From Firmicutes bacterium UBA2530 (GTDB lineage Bacteria > Bacillota > Clostridia > Tissierellales > Sedimentibacteraceae), in contig DDNC01000008.1 of assembly GCA_002340985.1 (NCBI GenBank), positions 47,870 to 86,450 on the forward strand: a stretch of DNA of 38,581 nt, read 5' to 3'. Below, in pieces: positions 9,024 through 17,090 of the stretch. Made by a program: the position numbers and the translations under genes. Within the stretch, counting starts at the first letter, position 1. Each line of letters opens with the position of its first letter. The notes under the pieces were generated by a model. That model was given only the letters and a program-made list of their open reading frames with translations. It searched no databases and was not told the DNA's origin.

Positions 9024-10103
9024 ATGTTTCAATTTGAAGAACCATCAGAAAGACTTGCGAATATTAAAGTAATCGGTGTTGGCGGAGGCGGAAACAACGC
9101 TGTTAACAGAATGATTGATGCCGGTGTCAGAGGGGTAACCTTTATAAGCGTGAACACGGACAAGCAGGCATTGTATACATCAAAGGCAGAAATTAAGTTT
9201 CAGATAGGCGAAAAGTTAACAAACGGCCTAGGTGCGGGATCAAAACCTGAAATAGGAGAAAAAGCTGCTGAGGAAAATAAGGCGGATATAGCTGAATTGG
9301 TTGAGGGTGCCGATATGGTATTCATAACAGCCGGTATGGGAGGCGGAACAGGAACAGGTGCTGCACCATACATTGCCGGTGTAGCGAAATCGATGGGAAT
9401 ATTGACCGTTGCAGTAGTTACGAAGCCGTTTATGTTTGAAGGCCGTAACAGAATGAAAAATGCTGATTTAGGACTTAAAAAATTAAAAGAAAATATAGAT
9501 ACACTTGTAGTTATTCCAAATGACAAGCTGCTGGAGATTTCCGACAAGAAAACGACCATGCTTGAAGCCTTTTCACTTGCAGATGATGTTTTGAGGCAGG
9601 GTATTCAGGGGATATCGGATTTAATAGCTATTCCTGCAATAATGAACCTGGACTTTGCCGACGTTGAAACAATCATGTCCGCACAAGGCCTTGCACACAT
9701 GGGAATAGGACAGGCCACAGGTGAGAACAGAGCTCTTAATGCAGTCAAGCAGGCAATTCAAAGCCCGCTTCTGGAAACATCAATCAATGGTGCGAGAGGC
9801 GTTCTGCTTAACATTACAGGCGGAACAAACATGGGTATTCACGAGGTGAATGAAGCGGCTAAGCTTATTGAGGAGGCTGCGGATCCGGAAGCAAATATAA
9901 TATTCGGTGCAAACATAGACGAAACTGTTGGGGATTCAATTAAGATTACAGTTATAGCAACAGGTTTCGGTGAAAATAAAGAAGGCGACAAAGCAAAGGC
10001 GGGAACAGCCGATGCAAAAGCGGGCAAGGATGACAAGAATGACAAGAAGGAGAACAATCCGTTCGATTTCCAGATTCCGACCTTTTTAAACAAGAGGCAA
10101 TAA
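9024..10103 (+). CDS. ftsZ: FtsZ, cell-division tubulin homologue
   Basis: FtsZ is the GTPase that forms the cytoplasmic Z-ring. The 359 residues include the N-terminal nucleotide-binding start (KVIGVGGGGNNAVNRM), the tubulin signature GGGTGTG at 106-112, the NADLGLKKL region, and the T7 synergy loop around MNLDFADV. A charged, Ala/Lys/Asp-rich disordered linker (about 318-345) ends in a conserved tail peptide (IPTFLNKR) that normally binds FtsA, SepF or similar partners. A perfect AGGAGG site precedes the ATG. ftsA is not beside it. Confidence 0.98.
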   Translation: MFQFEEPSERLANIKVIGVGGGGNNAVNRMIDAGVRGVTFISVNTDKQALYTSKAEIKFQIGEKLTNGLGAGSKPEIGEKAAEENKADIAELVEGADMVFITAGMGGGTGTGAAPYIAGVAKSMGILTVAVVTKPFMFEGRNRMKNADLGLKKLKENIDTLVVIPNDKLLEISDKKTTMLEAFSLADDVLRQGIQGISDLIAIPAIMNLDFADVETIMSAQGLAHMGIGQATGENRALNAVKQAIQSPLLETSINGARGVLLNITGGTNMGIHEVNEAAKLIEEAADPEANIIFGANIDETVGDSIKITVIATGFGENKEGDKAKAGTADAKAGKDDKNDKKENNPFDFQIPTFLNKRQ

Positions 10104-10119
10104 TTAATCAGATTAACTG

Positions 10120-10150
10120 ACAGATGGGTATATCTCATCTGTTTGTTCTT
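10120..10150 (+). terminator. Rho-independent terminator after ftsZ
   Basis: ACAGATG (10120-10126) pairs with CATCTGT (10136-10142), followed by a T-rich run. It lies 17 bases after the ftsZ stop codon. Confidence 0.7.
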
Positions 10151-10226
10151 TGTATGCTTCACATTTTTCAGGGTGTCTGCGATTCCCCTTGCATTATTCA
10201 TTTTTATATGTTATTCTTTTAAAGGT

Positions 10227-10330
10227 TATACTGCTCTCATTTTAGTCATAGGTAAATAATTGCCCATAACAGAGGAAAGCAGTATATACTAATCCGCTTC
10301 AAGGTAACTTATTTAATGCGGATTAGTATA
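10227..10330. repeat. Structured dispersed repeat, copy 1 (two stem-loops)
   Basis: About 104 bases with two consecutive inverted repeats. Stem 1 is TATACTGCT (10227-10235) with AGCAGTATA (10278-10286); stem 2 is a 12-bp perfect pair (ATACTAATCCGC, 10286-10297, with GCGGATTAGTAT, 10318-10329). The right half, from GGAAAGCAG to ATTAGTAT, is nearly identical to a second copy at 34113-34212. The element ends in TATACT/AGTATA, like a small MITE. It lies between the ftsZ terminator and the ABC-F gene and has no coding capacity. Confidence 0.85.
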
Positions 10331-10371
10331 AAACGAGTATACGAAAATTATTATATAGTAAGGATGATTAA

Positions 10372-11976
10372 ATGATTACAGTAACAAATTTAAGTCTCCA
10401 ATTTGGCGGGAGCAAGCTTTTCAATGACGTTAATCTAAAATTTGTTCCGGGTAACTGTTACGGGGTTATCGGAGCCAACGGAGCAGGAAAATCAACTTTT
10501 CTTAAAATATTATCCGGTGAGATTGATTATACCACGGGAGAAATAGCAATACCAAACAACATGAGAATGTCCGTACTAAAGCAGGACCACTTTATGTACG
10601 ATGATTTGCCGGTAATGGAAACAGTTATAATGGGTAATAAAAGGCTTCATGAAATAATGAAAGAAAAAGACGCCCTTTACGCAAAGGAAGATTTCACCGA
10701 TGAAGACGGAGTAAGAGCTTCTGAACTGGAAGGCGAATTTGCGGAAATGAACGGTTGGGATGCGGAAACAGAGGTTGCGCAGATACTTCAGGGATTAGGC
10801 GTTGATGCTGACCTTCATTATTCATATATGAGGGATTTAAACGGTGGAGATAAGGTGAAGGTTATGCTTGCTCAGGCACTTTTCGGACGTCCGGGAATAA
10901 TTCTTCTCGACGAGCCTACAAACAACCTTGATATAGATTCAATCAACTGGCTGGAGGATTTCCTTTTGGATTTTGAAGGCCTCGTGATTGTTGTATCTCA
11001 TGACAGACACTTTTTAAATACAGTTTGTACACATATAGTTGATATAGATTACAAGAAAATAAGGATGTATGTAGGAAACTATGATTTCTGGTACGAATCA
11101 AGCCAGCTTATGCAGCAGTTAATGCGAGATCAGAACAGGAAGCGCGAAGACAAAATAAAGGACCTTCAGAACTTTATACAGAGATTCTCGGCAAACAAAT
11201 CAAAATCGAAACAGGCGACATCAAGAAGAAAGCTTCTTGAGAAGCTGGAGATTGAGGAAATGCCTGCATCCTCAAGGCGATATCCATTTGTCAAGTTTAC
11301 GCCTGACAGAGAGGTAGGAAACGAAATACTCACAGTTGAGGGACTGTCAAAAACAATTGACGGAATTAACGTGCTAAAAGATATATCCTTCAGAATAAAC
11401 AGAGGGGATAAAATTGCATTCATAGGTGAAAGTGAACTTGCTCAGACAACATTGTTCAAAATACTCATAGGCGAAACTGAACCTGACTCAGGTACAATCA
11501 AATGGGGACAGACAATAACAAAGTCATATTTCCCCAAGGATAACTCCGAGTTCTTTGACGGAATCAAATTGAATCTGGTTGACTGGATGAGACAGTTCTC
11601 TGAGGACCAGTCTGAAAGCTTCCTTAGAGGTTTCTTGGGCAGAATGCTGTTTTCCGGCGATGATGCACTGAAGCCGGCCAATGTACTTTCCGGAGGAGAG
11701 AGAGTCAGATGCATGCTTTCCAGAATGATGCTTTCAGGCTCAAATGCACTGGTTCTTGACCAGCCTACAAACCATCTTGACCTTGAATCAATTACAGCTC
11801 TGAATAACGGACTGATTGATTTTAAAGAGATAGTGCTGTTTTCATCTCATGACCATCAGTTTATCCAGACCATAGCAAACAGAATCATAGAGCTAACTGA
11901 TGACGGAATGATTGACAGAGCAATGACTTATGATGAATACTTAGAGAGAAAGGACAAAAAGCATAGGGTGAGTTAA
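10372..11976 (+). CDS. ABC-F family ATPase (YkpA/YbiT-like)
   Basis: A soluble protein of 534 residues with two ABC ATPase domains joined by a charged helical linker (about 245-305) and no membrane segments: the ABC-F pattern. Family members act on the ribosome, as translation factors or in antibiotic protection. Domain 1 has Walker A GANGAGKST and Walker B IILLDEPTNNLD. Its signature motif reads LNGGDKV rather than LSGG. Domain 2 has LSGGERVR and VLDQPTNHLD, but its Walker A position reads GESELAQTTL, lacking the GxGK lysine. YkpA-type proteins share the YFPKDNSEFF segment seen here. Start codon ATG with an AAGGATG site. No resistance role can be read from the sequence. Confidence 0.88.
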   Translation: MITVTNLSLQFGGSKLFNDVNLKFVPGNCYGVIGANGAGKSTFLKILSGEIDYTTGEIAIPNNMRMSVLKQDHFMYDDLPVMETVIMGNKRLHEIMKEKDALYAKEDFTDEDGVRASELEGEFAEMNGWDAETEVAQILQGLGVDADLHYSYMRDLNGGDKVKVMLAQALFGRPGIILLDEPTNNLDIDSINWLEDFLLDFEGLVIVVSHDRHFLNTVCTHIVDIDYKKIRMYVGNYDFWYESSQLMQQLMRDQNRKREDKIKDLQNFIQRFSANKSKSKQATSRRKLLEKLEIEEMPASSRRYPFVKFTPDREVGNEILTVEGLSKTIDGINVLKDISFRINRGDKIAFIGESELAQTTLFKILIGETEPDSGTIKWGQTITKSYFPKDNSEFFDGIKLNLVDWMRQFSEDQSESFLRGFLGRMLFSGDDALKPANVLSGGERVRCMLSRMMLSGSNALVLDQPTNHLDLESITALNNGLIDFKEIVLFSSHDHQFIQTIANRIIELTDDGMIDRAMTYDEYLERKDKKHRVS

Positions 11977-12230
11977 TGAATAAAAAGAGTGCTCAGGAAA
12001 TGAGCTTCGAGGATTTCTGTAATGCCATTAATCCGGAAATGCTCAATGAATTGACCAAAATGAATATTTCTTACAACAGAGCATACAGTATTTTCAGAGA
12101 CATGCTTCAGGAATCCGGACTCGACGAAAATGATGATATGGGCACAATGGACAGCATAGTGAGAAATATTATACTGGACCATACCGATGAGGTACTTGCC
12201 AATGAGTTCTACAAATATGAAACAAAGTAA
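11976..12230 (+). CDS. Small acidic hypothetical protein
   Basis: An 84-residue acidic, soluble protein with no signal peptide or membrane segment, predicted mostly helical (FEDFCNAINPEMLNELTKMN...). I do not recognise a family. Its ATG overlaps the ABC-F stop by one base (TAATG), so translation is coupled and it probably belongs to the same unit as the ATPase. It is followed immediately by a strong terminator. Confidence 0.7.
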   Translation: MNKKSAQEMSFEDFCNAINPEMLNELTKMNISYNRAYSIFRDMLQESGLDENDDMGTMDSIVRNIILDHTDEVLANEFYKYETK

Positions 12231-12236
12231 TTGATG

Positions 12237-12263
12237 CTGCCGGGTGTAAGCCCGGCAGTTTTT
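12237..12263 (+). terminator. Rho-independent terminator
   Basis: CTGCCGGG (12237-12244), loop TGTAAG, CCCGGCAG (12251-12258), then TTTTTG. It closes the ABC-F and small-protein unit. Confidence 0.9.
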
Positions 12264-12308
12264 GTCGAAAAATTGTATTATACTTTTTATTAAAATTTTT
12301 AAAAAATA

Positions 12309-12337
12309 TTGACAAATACAAATTAATGTGTTATCCT
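12309..12337 (+). promoter_or_regulatory. Cold-shock gene promoter
   Basis: TTGACA (12309-12314), 17-base spacer, extended TGT-TATCCT (-10 at 12332-12337). The predicted start near 12344 leaves a leader of about 125 bases before the coldshock ORF. The leader contains a hairpin (ATATTATAT 12380-12388 with ATATAATAT 12399-12407). Confidence 0.7.
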
Positions 12338-12468
12338 TTAATCGTATTACAGAGTATTATAGATTTCACATGTTTTTAGATATTATATGTGTGGCTGTAT
12401 ATAATATGTAAAAATATGTGAATTTTTTTATACAATGGAATATAATAATATTTTATTAGGAGGTACTC

Positions 12469-12669
12469 ATGGTTAAGGGTACAGTTAAATGGTTCAACTC
12501 AGAAAAAGGATTCGGATTTATCACAAAGGAAGACGGAAATGACGTATTCGTACATTTCTCAGCTATCCAAGGAGATGGATTCAAAACTTTAGAGGAAGGT
12601 CAAAAAGTTTCTTTTGACGTTACTCAAGGTGCAAGAGGCGACCAAGCAGCTAACGTAACTAGATTATAA
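12469..12669 (+). CDS. cspA: Cold-shock protein (CspA/CspB family)
   Basis: A 66-residue single-domain OB-fold RNA chaperone that binds single-stranded RNA and DNA and prevents structure formation. RNP1 (KGFGFIT) and RNP2 (VFVHFSAI) motifs are intact, and the length equals Bacillus CspB. A perfect AGGAGGT site precedes the ATG. Codon use is biased as in a highly expressed gene. The long, hairpin-bearing leader suggests post-transcriptional temperature control as known for other csp genes. A strong terminator follows. Confidence 0.97.
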   Translation: MVKGTVKWFNSEKGFGFITKEDGNDVFVHFSAIQGDGFKTLEEGQKVSFDVTQGARGDQAANVTRL

Positions 12670-12689
12670 TTATAATTAGCAAACGTGAA

Positions 12690-12721
12690 ATCGGGATGAA
12701 GATATTCATCCCGATTTTTTT
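12690..12721 (+). terminator. Rho-independent terminator after csp
   Basis: ATCGGGATGAA (12690-12700), loop GATA, TTCATCCCGAT (12705-12715), then a run of T. Confidence 0.93.
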
Positions 12722-12748
12722 ATGCCCTAACCCTAAAGTATTCTTATA

Positions 12749-12778
12749 TTTACAAAGTCAGAATTAATATGTTATAAT
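12749..12778 (+). promoter_or_regulatory. metF-metH promoter
   Basis: TTTACA (12749-12754), 18-base spacer, perfect TATAAT (12773-12778). No SAM or cobalamin riboswitch fits in the roughly 20-base leader. Confidence 0.7.
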
Positions 12779-12803
12779 GTTCAGAAAATTGAAGGAGGCA
12801 GAA

Positions 12804-13682
12804 ATGTACATAAAGGAATTATTCAATAAAAAAAGATTTGTATTTTCATTTGAGATATTTCCGCCCAAGGCGACATCACCTATAGATACCGTTTATAAAA
12901 CATTGGAAGCGCTGAGTGATTTAAGACCGGACTACATAAGCGTTACATACGGTGCAGGAGGCGGTAGCAACCAGAATAAAACAAAAGAAATTTCATCTAT
13001 GATTAAAAATAAGTATGAAATAGAAGCACTTGCACATCTTACATGCATAAGTTCCACTAAGGATGAAATAAAGCAAATATTGAGGGAACTCAAGGAAGAA
13101 GGCGTGGAAAATATTCTGGCCCTGAGGGGTGATATTCCGTTGGAAGAGGATGTTAAGGGAGATTTCAAGCATTCCTCTGACCTTGCAAGATTCATAACGG
13201 AGGGCAGCAGCTTTGATTTGGGCGGCACCTGTTATCCGGAGGGACACTATGACAGCAAAAATGTGGAGGAGGATGTAATAAATCTGAAGCATAAAATTGA
13301 TGCTGGAGTAACTCATCTCACATCACAGCTTTTTTATGACAATAATGCATTTTATGAATTTATGAACCTTGTGCATAAGCATAACATCAATGTCCCCATA
13401 CAGGCAGGCATAATGCCTATAACAAACAAGAGCCAGTTTGACAGGATAATTGCTCTCAGCGGAGCTAAGATATCTGATAAATATATTAAAATAATGGATA
13501 GATTTCAGCATGACAAGGATGCTATGGCTGATGCAGGAATTGCGTGTGCAACAGAGCAGATAATTGATTTAATGTCAAATGGTGTGGAGGGAGTACATCT
13601 TTACACCATGAACAATCCTTATGTTGCCAGGAAGGTGCACAGCAACCTTATTTCTATGATTCATGCTATAAACAGAGAATAG
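12804..13682 (+). CDS. metF: MetF, 5,10-methylenetetrahydrofolate reductase
   Basis: MetF reduces methylene-tetrahydrofolate to methyl-tetrahydrofolate, the methyl donor for MetH directly downstream. The FAD-dependent TIM barrel is recognisable from FSFEIFPPK near the N-terminus, YISVTYGAGG, HLTCIS, NILALRGD and the FYDN...GIMPI region; VHLYTMN lies near the end. The open frame begins at ATG 12777, but that codon overlaps the promoter -10. The ATG at 12804 has an AAGGAGG site and gives 292 residues, a normal length. Confidence 0.93.
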   Translation: MYIKELFNKKRFVFSFEIFPPKATSPIDTVYKTLEALSDLRPDYISVTYGAGGGSNQNKTKEISSMIKNKYEIEALAHLTCISSTKDEIKQILRELKEEGVENILALRGDIPLEEDVKGDFKHSSDLARFITEGSSFDLGGTCYPEGHYDSKNVEEDVINLKHKIDAGVTHLTSQLFYDNNAFYEFMNLVHKHNINVPIQAGIMPITNKSQFDRIIALSGAKISDKYIKIMDRFQHDKDAMADAGIACATEQIIDLMSNGVEGVHLYTMNNPYVARKVHSNLISMIHAINRE

Positions 13683-13716
13683 TATAAGCGAAATTATAAA
13701 TAACTGAGAGGTCAGT

Positions 13717-16113
13717 ATGAATTTCAAAGAATTTATGAAAAAAAATATAGTTATATTTGACGGAGCAATGGGTACTCAGCTTCAGAAAAAGGGACTGAGA
13801 CTGGGAGAGGTTCCCGAGGCCCTGAATATTACGGACAGAAACAACATAGCTGAAATTCACAGAGAATACATAGACGCAGGAGCGAGGGTCATTACCACCA
13901 ACACATTCGGAGCAAATGAATTAAAGCTTGAGCGTACAAATTATACAGTGGAAGAAATAATCCATGGAGCTGTAATGGCAGCAAAGGATGCAGCTCATGT
14001 GTGCAATTCGGATAATGTGTACATAGCTCTCGACATCGGGCCCATAGGAGAGCTTTTAGAACCCATGGGGAATCTTAAATTTGACAGTGCATATGAAATA
14101 TTCAAGCGTCAGATTATGCAGGGAGTAAAGTCGGGCGTGGATTTGATACTTATTGAAACAATGACCGATTTGTATGAAATGAAGGCAGCGGTGCTTGCGG
14201 CAAAAGAAAATTCAGACATTCCCGTTATTGCCACCATGTCCTTTGAAAAGGACCACAGAACATTTACGGGGTGCCTGCCAAGCAGCATGGCCTTGACATT
14301 AGAGGGACTGGGCGTTGACGCTCTGGGTATAAACTGCTCTCTTGGACCCAAGGAAATAAAACCAATTCTCAAAGAGCTACTGCAGTGGACGAATATACCG
14401 GTGCTCGTTCAGGCAAATGCCGGGCTTCCGATAGTAAAGGACGGAGAAACATATTATAACGTAACGCCTTCTGAATTTGCCGACGAAGTGCTGGAATTCA
14501 CAAAGCTTGGCGTAAGCCTTGTAGGAGGGTGCTGCGGAACAAATCCGGAATATATAAAAGAAGTAACTGAAAGAGTAAAAAACTTAATACCTGCGGAAAC
14601 AAAGAGAAAAAAACTTACAGCACTTTGTACTCCCACAAATACAGTTATTGTGGACGGAGTGAAGGTAATAGGAGAAAGAATTAATCCTACGGGAAAGAAG
14701 CTGCTCAAGGAAGCTCTTAAAAATAATGATATGGACTACATCTTAAAGCAAGGAGTATCCCAGGTAGAGGCCGGAGCCGAAATACTGGATGTCAATGTGG
14801 GACTTCGTGAAATTGACCAGAAGGAGACCATGGCAAAATTGGTGAAGGCACTTCAGACGGTAACAGATGCTCCGCTGCAGATTGATTCATCGGAGCCGGA
14901 GGTTATTGAGGCAGGTCTGAGATACTACAACGGAAAAGCTATAGTAAACTCTGTAAACGGTGAAGAAAAGGTGCTTGAAAGCATACTACCCATAGTGAAA
15001 AAGTATGGAGCGGCAGTCGTTGGTCTTACTCTTGATGAAAGAGGAATTCCCGACATTGCTACAGACAGATATGAAATTGCAGAAAAAATAGTTAAAAAGG
15101 CTGAGAGCTTTGGGATAAGCAGGGAAGATGTATATATCGATACCCTCACTCTCACATGCTCCGCACAGCAGAAGGAAGTTGCAGAAACAATAAAAACACT
15201 GGAGATGGTTAAAAAAGGTCTCGGTGTGAAGACTGTGCTTGGAGTATCCAACATATCCTTTGGCATGCCCAACAGAGGTCTCATAAACGAAACATTCCTT
15301 GCAATTGCCATGGCGGCAGGTTTGGATTTGCCCATTATCAATCCCAATGATGCCGCGATGATGGATAAGGTGTATGCCTTCAATGTTCTGTACAACCACG
15401 ACAAGGGTTCAAAGGAATATATAAAGAGGTACGGAGAAAACTCTGAAATTAAATTATCAGAAGCTCCAAAAAAAGAAGACAAAGCAGATATAAACCTTAA
15501 AGAGCTTGTGATAAAAGGACTCAGGGACAATGCCGCATCTGCAACCAGGGAGCTGTTAAAGAACAGGGATGAGCTGTACATAGTCAATGAATATTTAATT
15601 CCAGCCCTTGACAAGGTTGGAGATGATTTTGAAAAGGGGATTATTTTCCTGCCTCAGCTCATACAATCCGCAGAAACAGTAAAATCATCATTTGATGTGC
15701 TTAAGGAAAGCCTCAAGGGAAAAGAAAACAGCGGAATCAGCAGCGGGAAAATAATACTTGCAACCGTAAAAGGCGACATACATGATATAGGCAAAAATAT
15801 AGTAAAGGTAATACTTGAAAACTACAATTACGAAATAATAGACCTGGGCAAGGATGTTCCTGTGGAATCTATAGTGCAGGAGGCAGCTAAATATGATGAG
15901 CCAATCATTGTAGGACTGAGCGCACTAATGACCACAACCATGAAAAGCATGGAGGAAACAATAAAACAGCTGCGTCAAAAGGGAATAGGGTGTACAATAG
16001 TAGTTGGCGGTGCAGTGCTTACTCCCGAATATGCAAGGAACATGGGAGCGGACTACTATGCCAAGGATGCAAAGGAAGCAGTGGAAATAGCAAAGAAAGT
16101 GTTCAGAAATTAG
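13717..16113 (+). CDS. metH: MetH, cobalamin-dependent methionine synthase (short form)
   Basis: MetH moves a methyl group from methyl-tetrahydrofolate to homocysteine through cobalamin. Domains in order: homocysteine-binding barrel (1-280) with the zinc cysteines 207, 272 and 273 (GINC and GGCCG); pterin-binding barrel (about 310-570, GERINPTGKK, VNVG, IDSS); cobalamin cap (about 590-670); and Rossmann cobalamin-binding domain with DIHDIGKNI, the lower-ligand His being 689. At 798 residues it lacks the C-terminal AdoMet-binding reactivation domain of E. coli MetH (about 1,227 residues). Short MetH is common in anaerobes and needs a separate reactivating partner. It lies 34 bases after metF. 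Confidence 0.95.
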   Translation: MNFKEFMKKNIVIFDGAMGTQLQKKGLRLGEVPEALNITDRNNIAEIHREYIDAGARVITTNTFGANELKLERTNYTVEEIIHGAVMAAKDAAHVCNSDNVYIALDIGPIGELLEPMGNLKFDSAYEIFKRQIMQGVKSGVDLILIETMTDLYEMKAAVLAAKENSDIPVIATMSFEKDHRTFTGCLPSSMALTLEGLGVDALGINCSLGPKEIKPILKELLQWTNIPVLVQANAGLPIVKDGETYYNVTPSEFADEVLEFTKLGVSLVGGCCGTNPEYIKEVTERVKNLIPAETKRKKLTALCTPTNTVIVDGVKVIGERINPTGKKLLKEALKNNDMDYILKQGVSQVEAGAEILDVNVGLREIDQKETMAKLVKALQTVTDAPLQIDSSEPEVIEAGLRYYNGKAIVNSVNGEEKVLESILPIVKKYGAAVVGLTLDERGIPDIATDRYEIAEKIVKKAESFGISREDVYIDTLTLTCSAQQKEVAETIKTLEMVKKGLGVKTVLGVSNISFGMPNRGLINETFLAIAMAAGLDLPIINPNDAAMMDKVYAFNVLYNHDKGSKEYIKRYGENSEIKLSEAPKKEDKADINLKELVIKGLRDNAASATRELLKNRDELYIVNEYLIPALDKVGDDFEKGIIFLPQLIQSAETVKSSFDVLKESLKGKENSGISSGKIILATVKGDIHDIGKNIVKVILENYNYEIIDLGKDVPVESIVQEAAKYDEPIIVGLSALMTTTMKSMEETIKQLRQKGIGCTIVVGGAVLTPEYARNMGADYYAKDAKEAVEIAKKVFRN

Positions 16114-16121
16114 AGGTGCAT

Positions 16122-17012
16122 ATGGATTTCAAAACTTGGATAAATGAAAAAATAAAGAATGTTGAAGTATATTTGAGCAGCGCCACAGGTGCAAAAGATA
16201 ATCCCCAAGCGCTGATTTATGAAGCGATGAACTACAGCCTGCTTTCAGGCGGAAAAAGACTGAGGCCTGTGCTGCTTCTGGCAGCATATGAGCTGTTCCG
16301 AAATGATGAGGATACAGCGCTGCCATTTGCATGTGCCATGGAAATGATTCATACATATTCATTGATTCACGATGATTTGCCGGCAATGGACAATGACGAC
16401 TATAGGAGGGGCAGACTTTCAAATCACAAAAAATTCGGAGAAGCTGCGGCAATTTTAGCCGGGGACGGCCTTTTGAACAAGGCATTTGAAACAGGTCTCA
16501 AAGCAGCTATAAATGGCGGAACAGATTATGAAAAAGCATTGAGAGCTCTGTACGAAATTGCCAAATCTTCAGGATCTGAAGGAATGATAGGCGGACAGGT
16601 GGTGGATATGTTCGGTCACGAAAAAATTTCCTCCCTTGAGGATTTAAAATATATGTATTCCCTGAAAACAGGAGCAATTATAAAAAGCAGCGTTGCAGCA
16701 GGAGCTATGCTGGGCGGAGCAAATGATGAACAGGTTGCCGCCATTGAGGAATTTGCTGAAAAAATCGGTCTGGCGTTCCAAATCGAGGACGATATACTTG
16801 ATGTTACAGGTACGCTTGAAAAGCTCGGTAAGGCGACAGGAAGCGATGCCGCAAACCACAAGACTACGTATCTTACATATGTTTCTGTTGAAGAGGCACG
16901 TAGGCAGGCGGAAATCCTCACGGATGAAGCAACAAAAAGATTAGATATATTTGGAGAAAAAGCATTTTATCTTAAAGAGCTTGCCAGGTATCTTACTTCA
17001 AGAGACCATTAA
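16122..17012 (+). CDS. ispA: Polyprenyl synthetase (farnesyl/geranylgeranyl diphosphate synthase)
   Basis: A trans-prenyltransferase of 296 residues that condenses isopentenyl diphosphate with allylic diphosphates, supplying precursors for undecaprenyl phosphate and quinone-type lipids. It has GGKRLRP at 43-49, the first Asp-rich motif DDLPAMDND at 84-92, KTGA(I) in the centre and the second Asp-rich motif DDILD. The open frame extends back into metH, but AGAGGTG at 16112-16118 and the family N-terminus point to ATG 16122. It follows metH by 8 bases. This is an unusual partner, since xseA/xseB normally precede ispA. Confidence 0.92.
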   Translation: MDFKTWINEKIKNVEVYLSSATGAKDNPQALIYEAMNYSLLSGGKRLRPVLLLAAYELFRNDEDTALPFACAMEMIHTYSLIHDDLPAMDNDDYRRGRLSNHKKFGEAAAILAGDGLLNKAFETGLKAAINGGTDYEKALRALYEIAKSSGSEGMIGGQVVDMFGHEKISSLEDLKYMYSLKTGAIIKSSVAAGAMLGGANDEQVAAIEEFAEKIGLAFQIEDDILDVTGTLEKLGKATGSDAANHKTTYLTYVSVEEARRQAEILTDEATKRLDIFGEKAFYLKELARYLTSRDH

Positions 17013-17029
17013 CAGAATGTGAGAATATG

Positions 17030-17088
17030 AAAAGAGATTCAGGCACCGACAAAATGACAACATTTTGATTGGTGAGAGAATCTCTTTT
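17030..17088. terminator. Long bidirectional hairpin between ispA and murC
   Basis: AAAAGAGATTC (17030-17040) pairs with GAATCTCTTTT (17078-17088). Inside it, CACC/GGTG (17044-17047 and 17071-17074) and AAAATG/CATTTT (17051-17056 and 17061-17066) also pair, giving one long imperfect stem. The arms end in A and T runs on opposite sides, so it can terminate both convergent genes. Confidence 0.85.
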
Positions 17089-17090
17089 AT

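Noticed and set aside
12777..12803. Upstream ATG of metF
   Set aside because: The codon overlaps the TATAAT box of the promoter, so it cannot be in the transcript from that promoter.
12679..12803. SAM or cobalamin riboswitch before metF-metH
   Set aside because: Only about 20 bases lie between the predicted transcript start and the start codon, and the hairpin before the promoter is the csp terminator.
14925..15614. 229-codon open frame on the minus strand
   Set aside because: It lies wholly inside metH, whose conserved motifs continue through the region; the antisense frame has no ribosome-binding site and a Ser/Phe-rich composition typical of a coding shadow.
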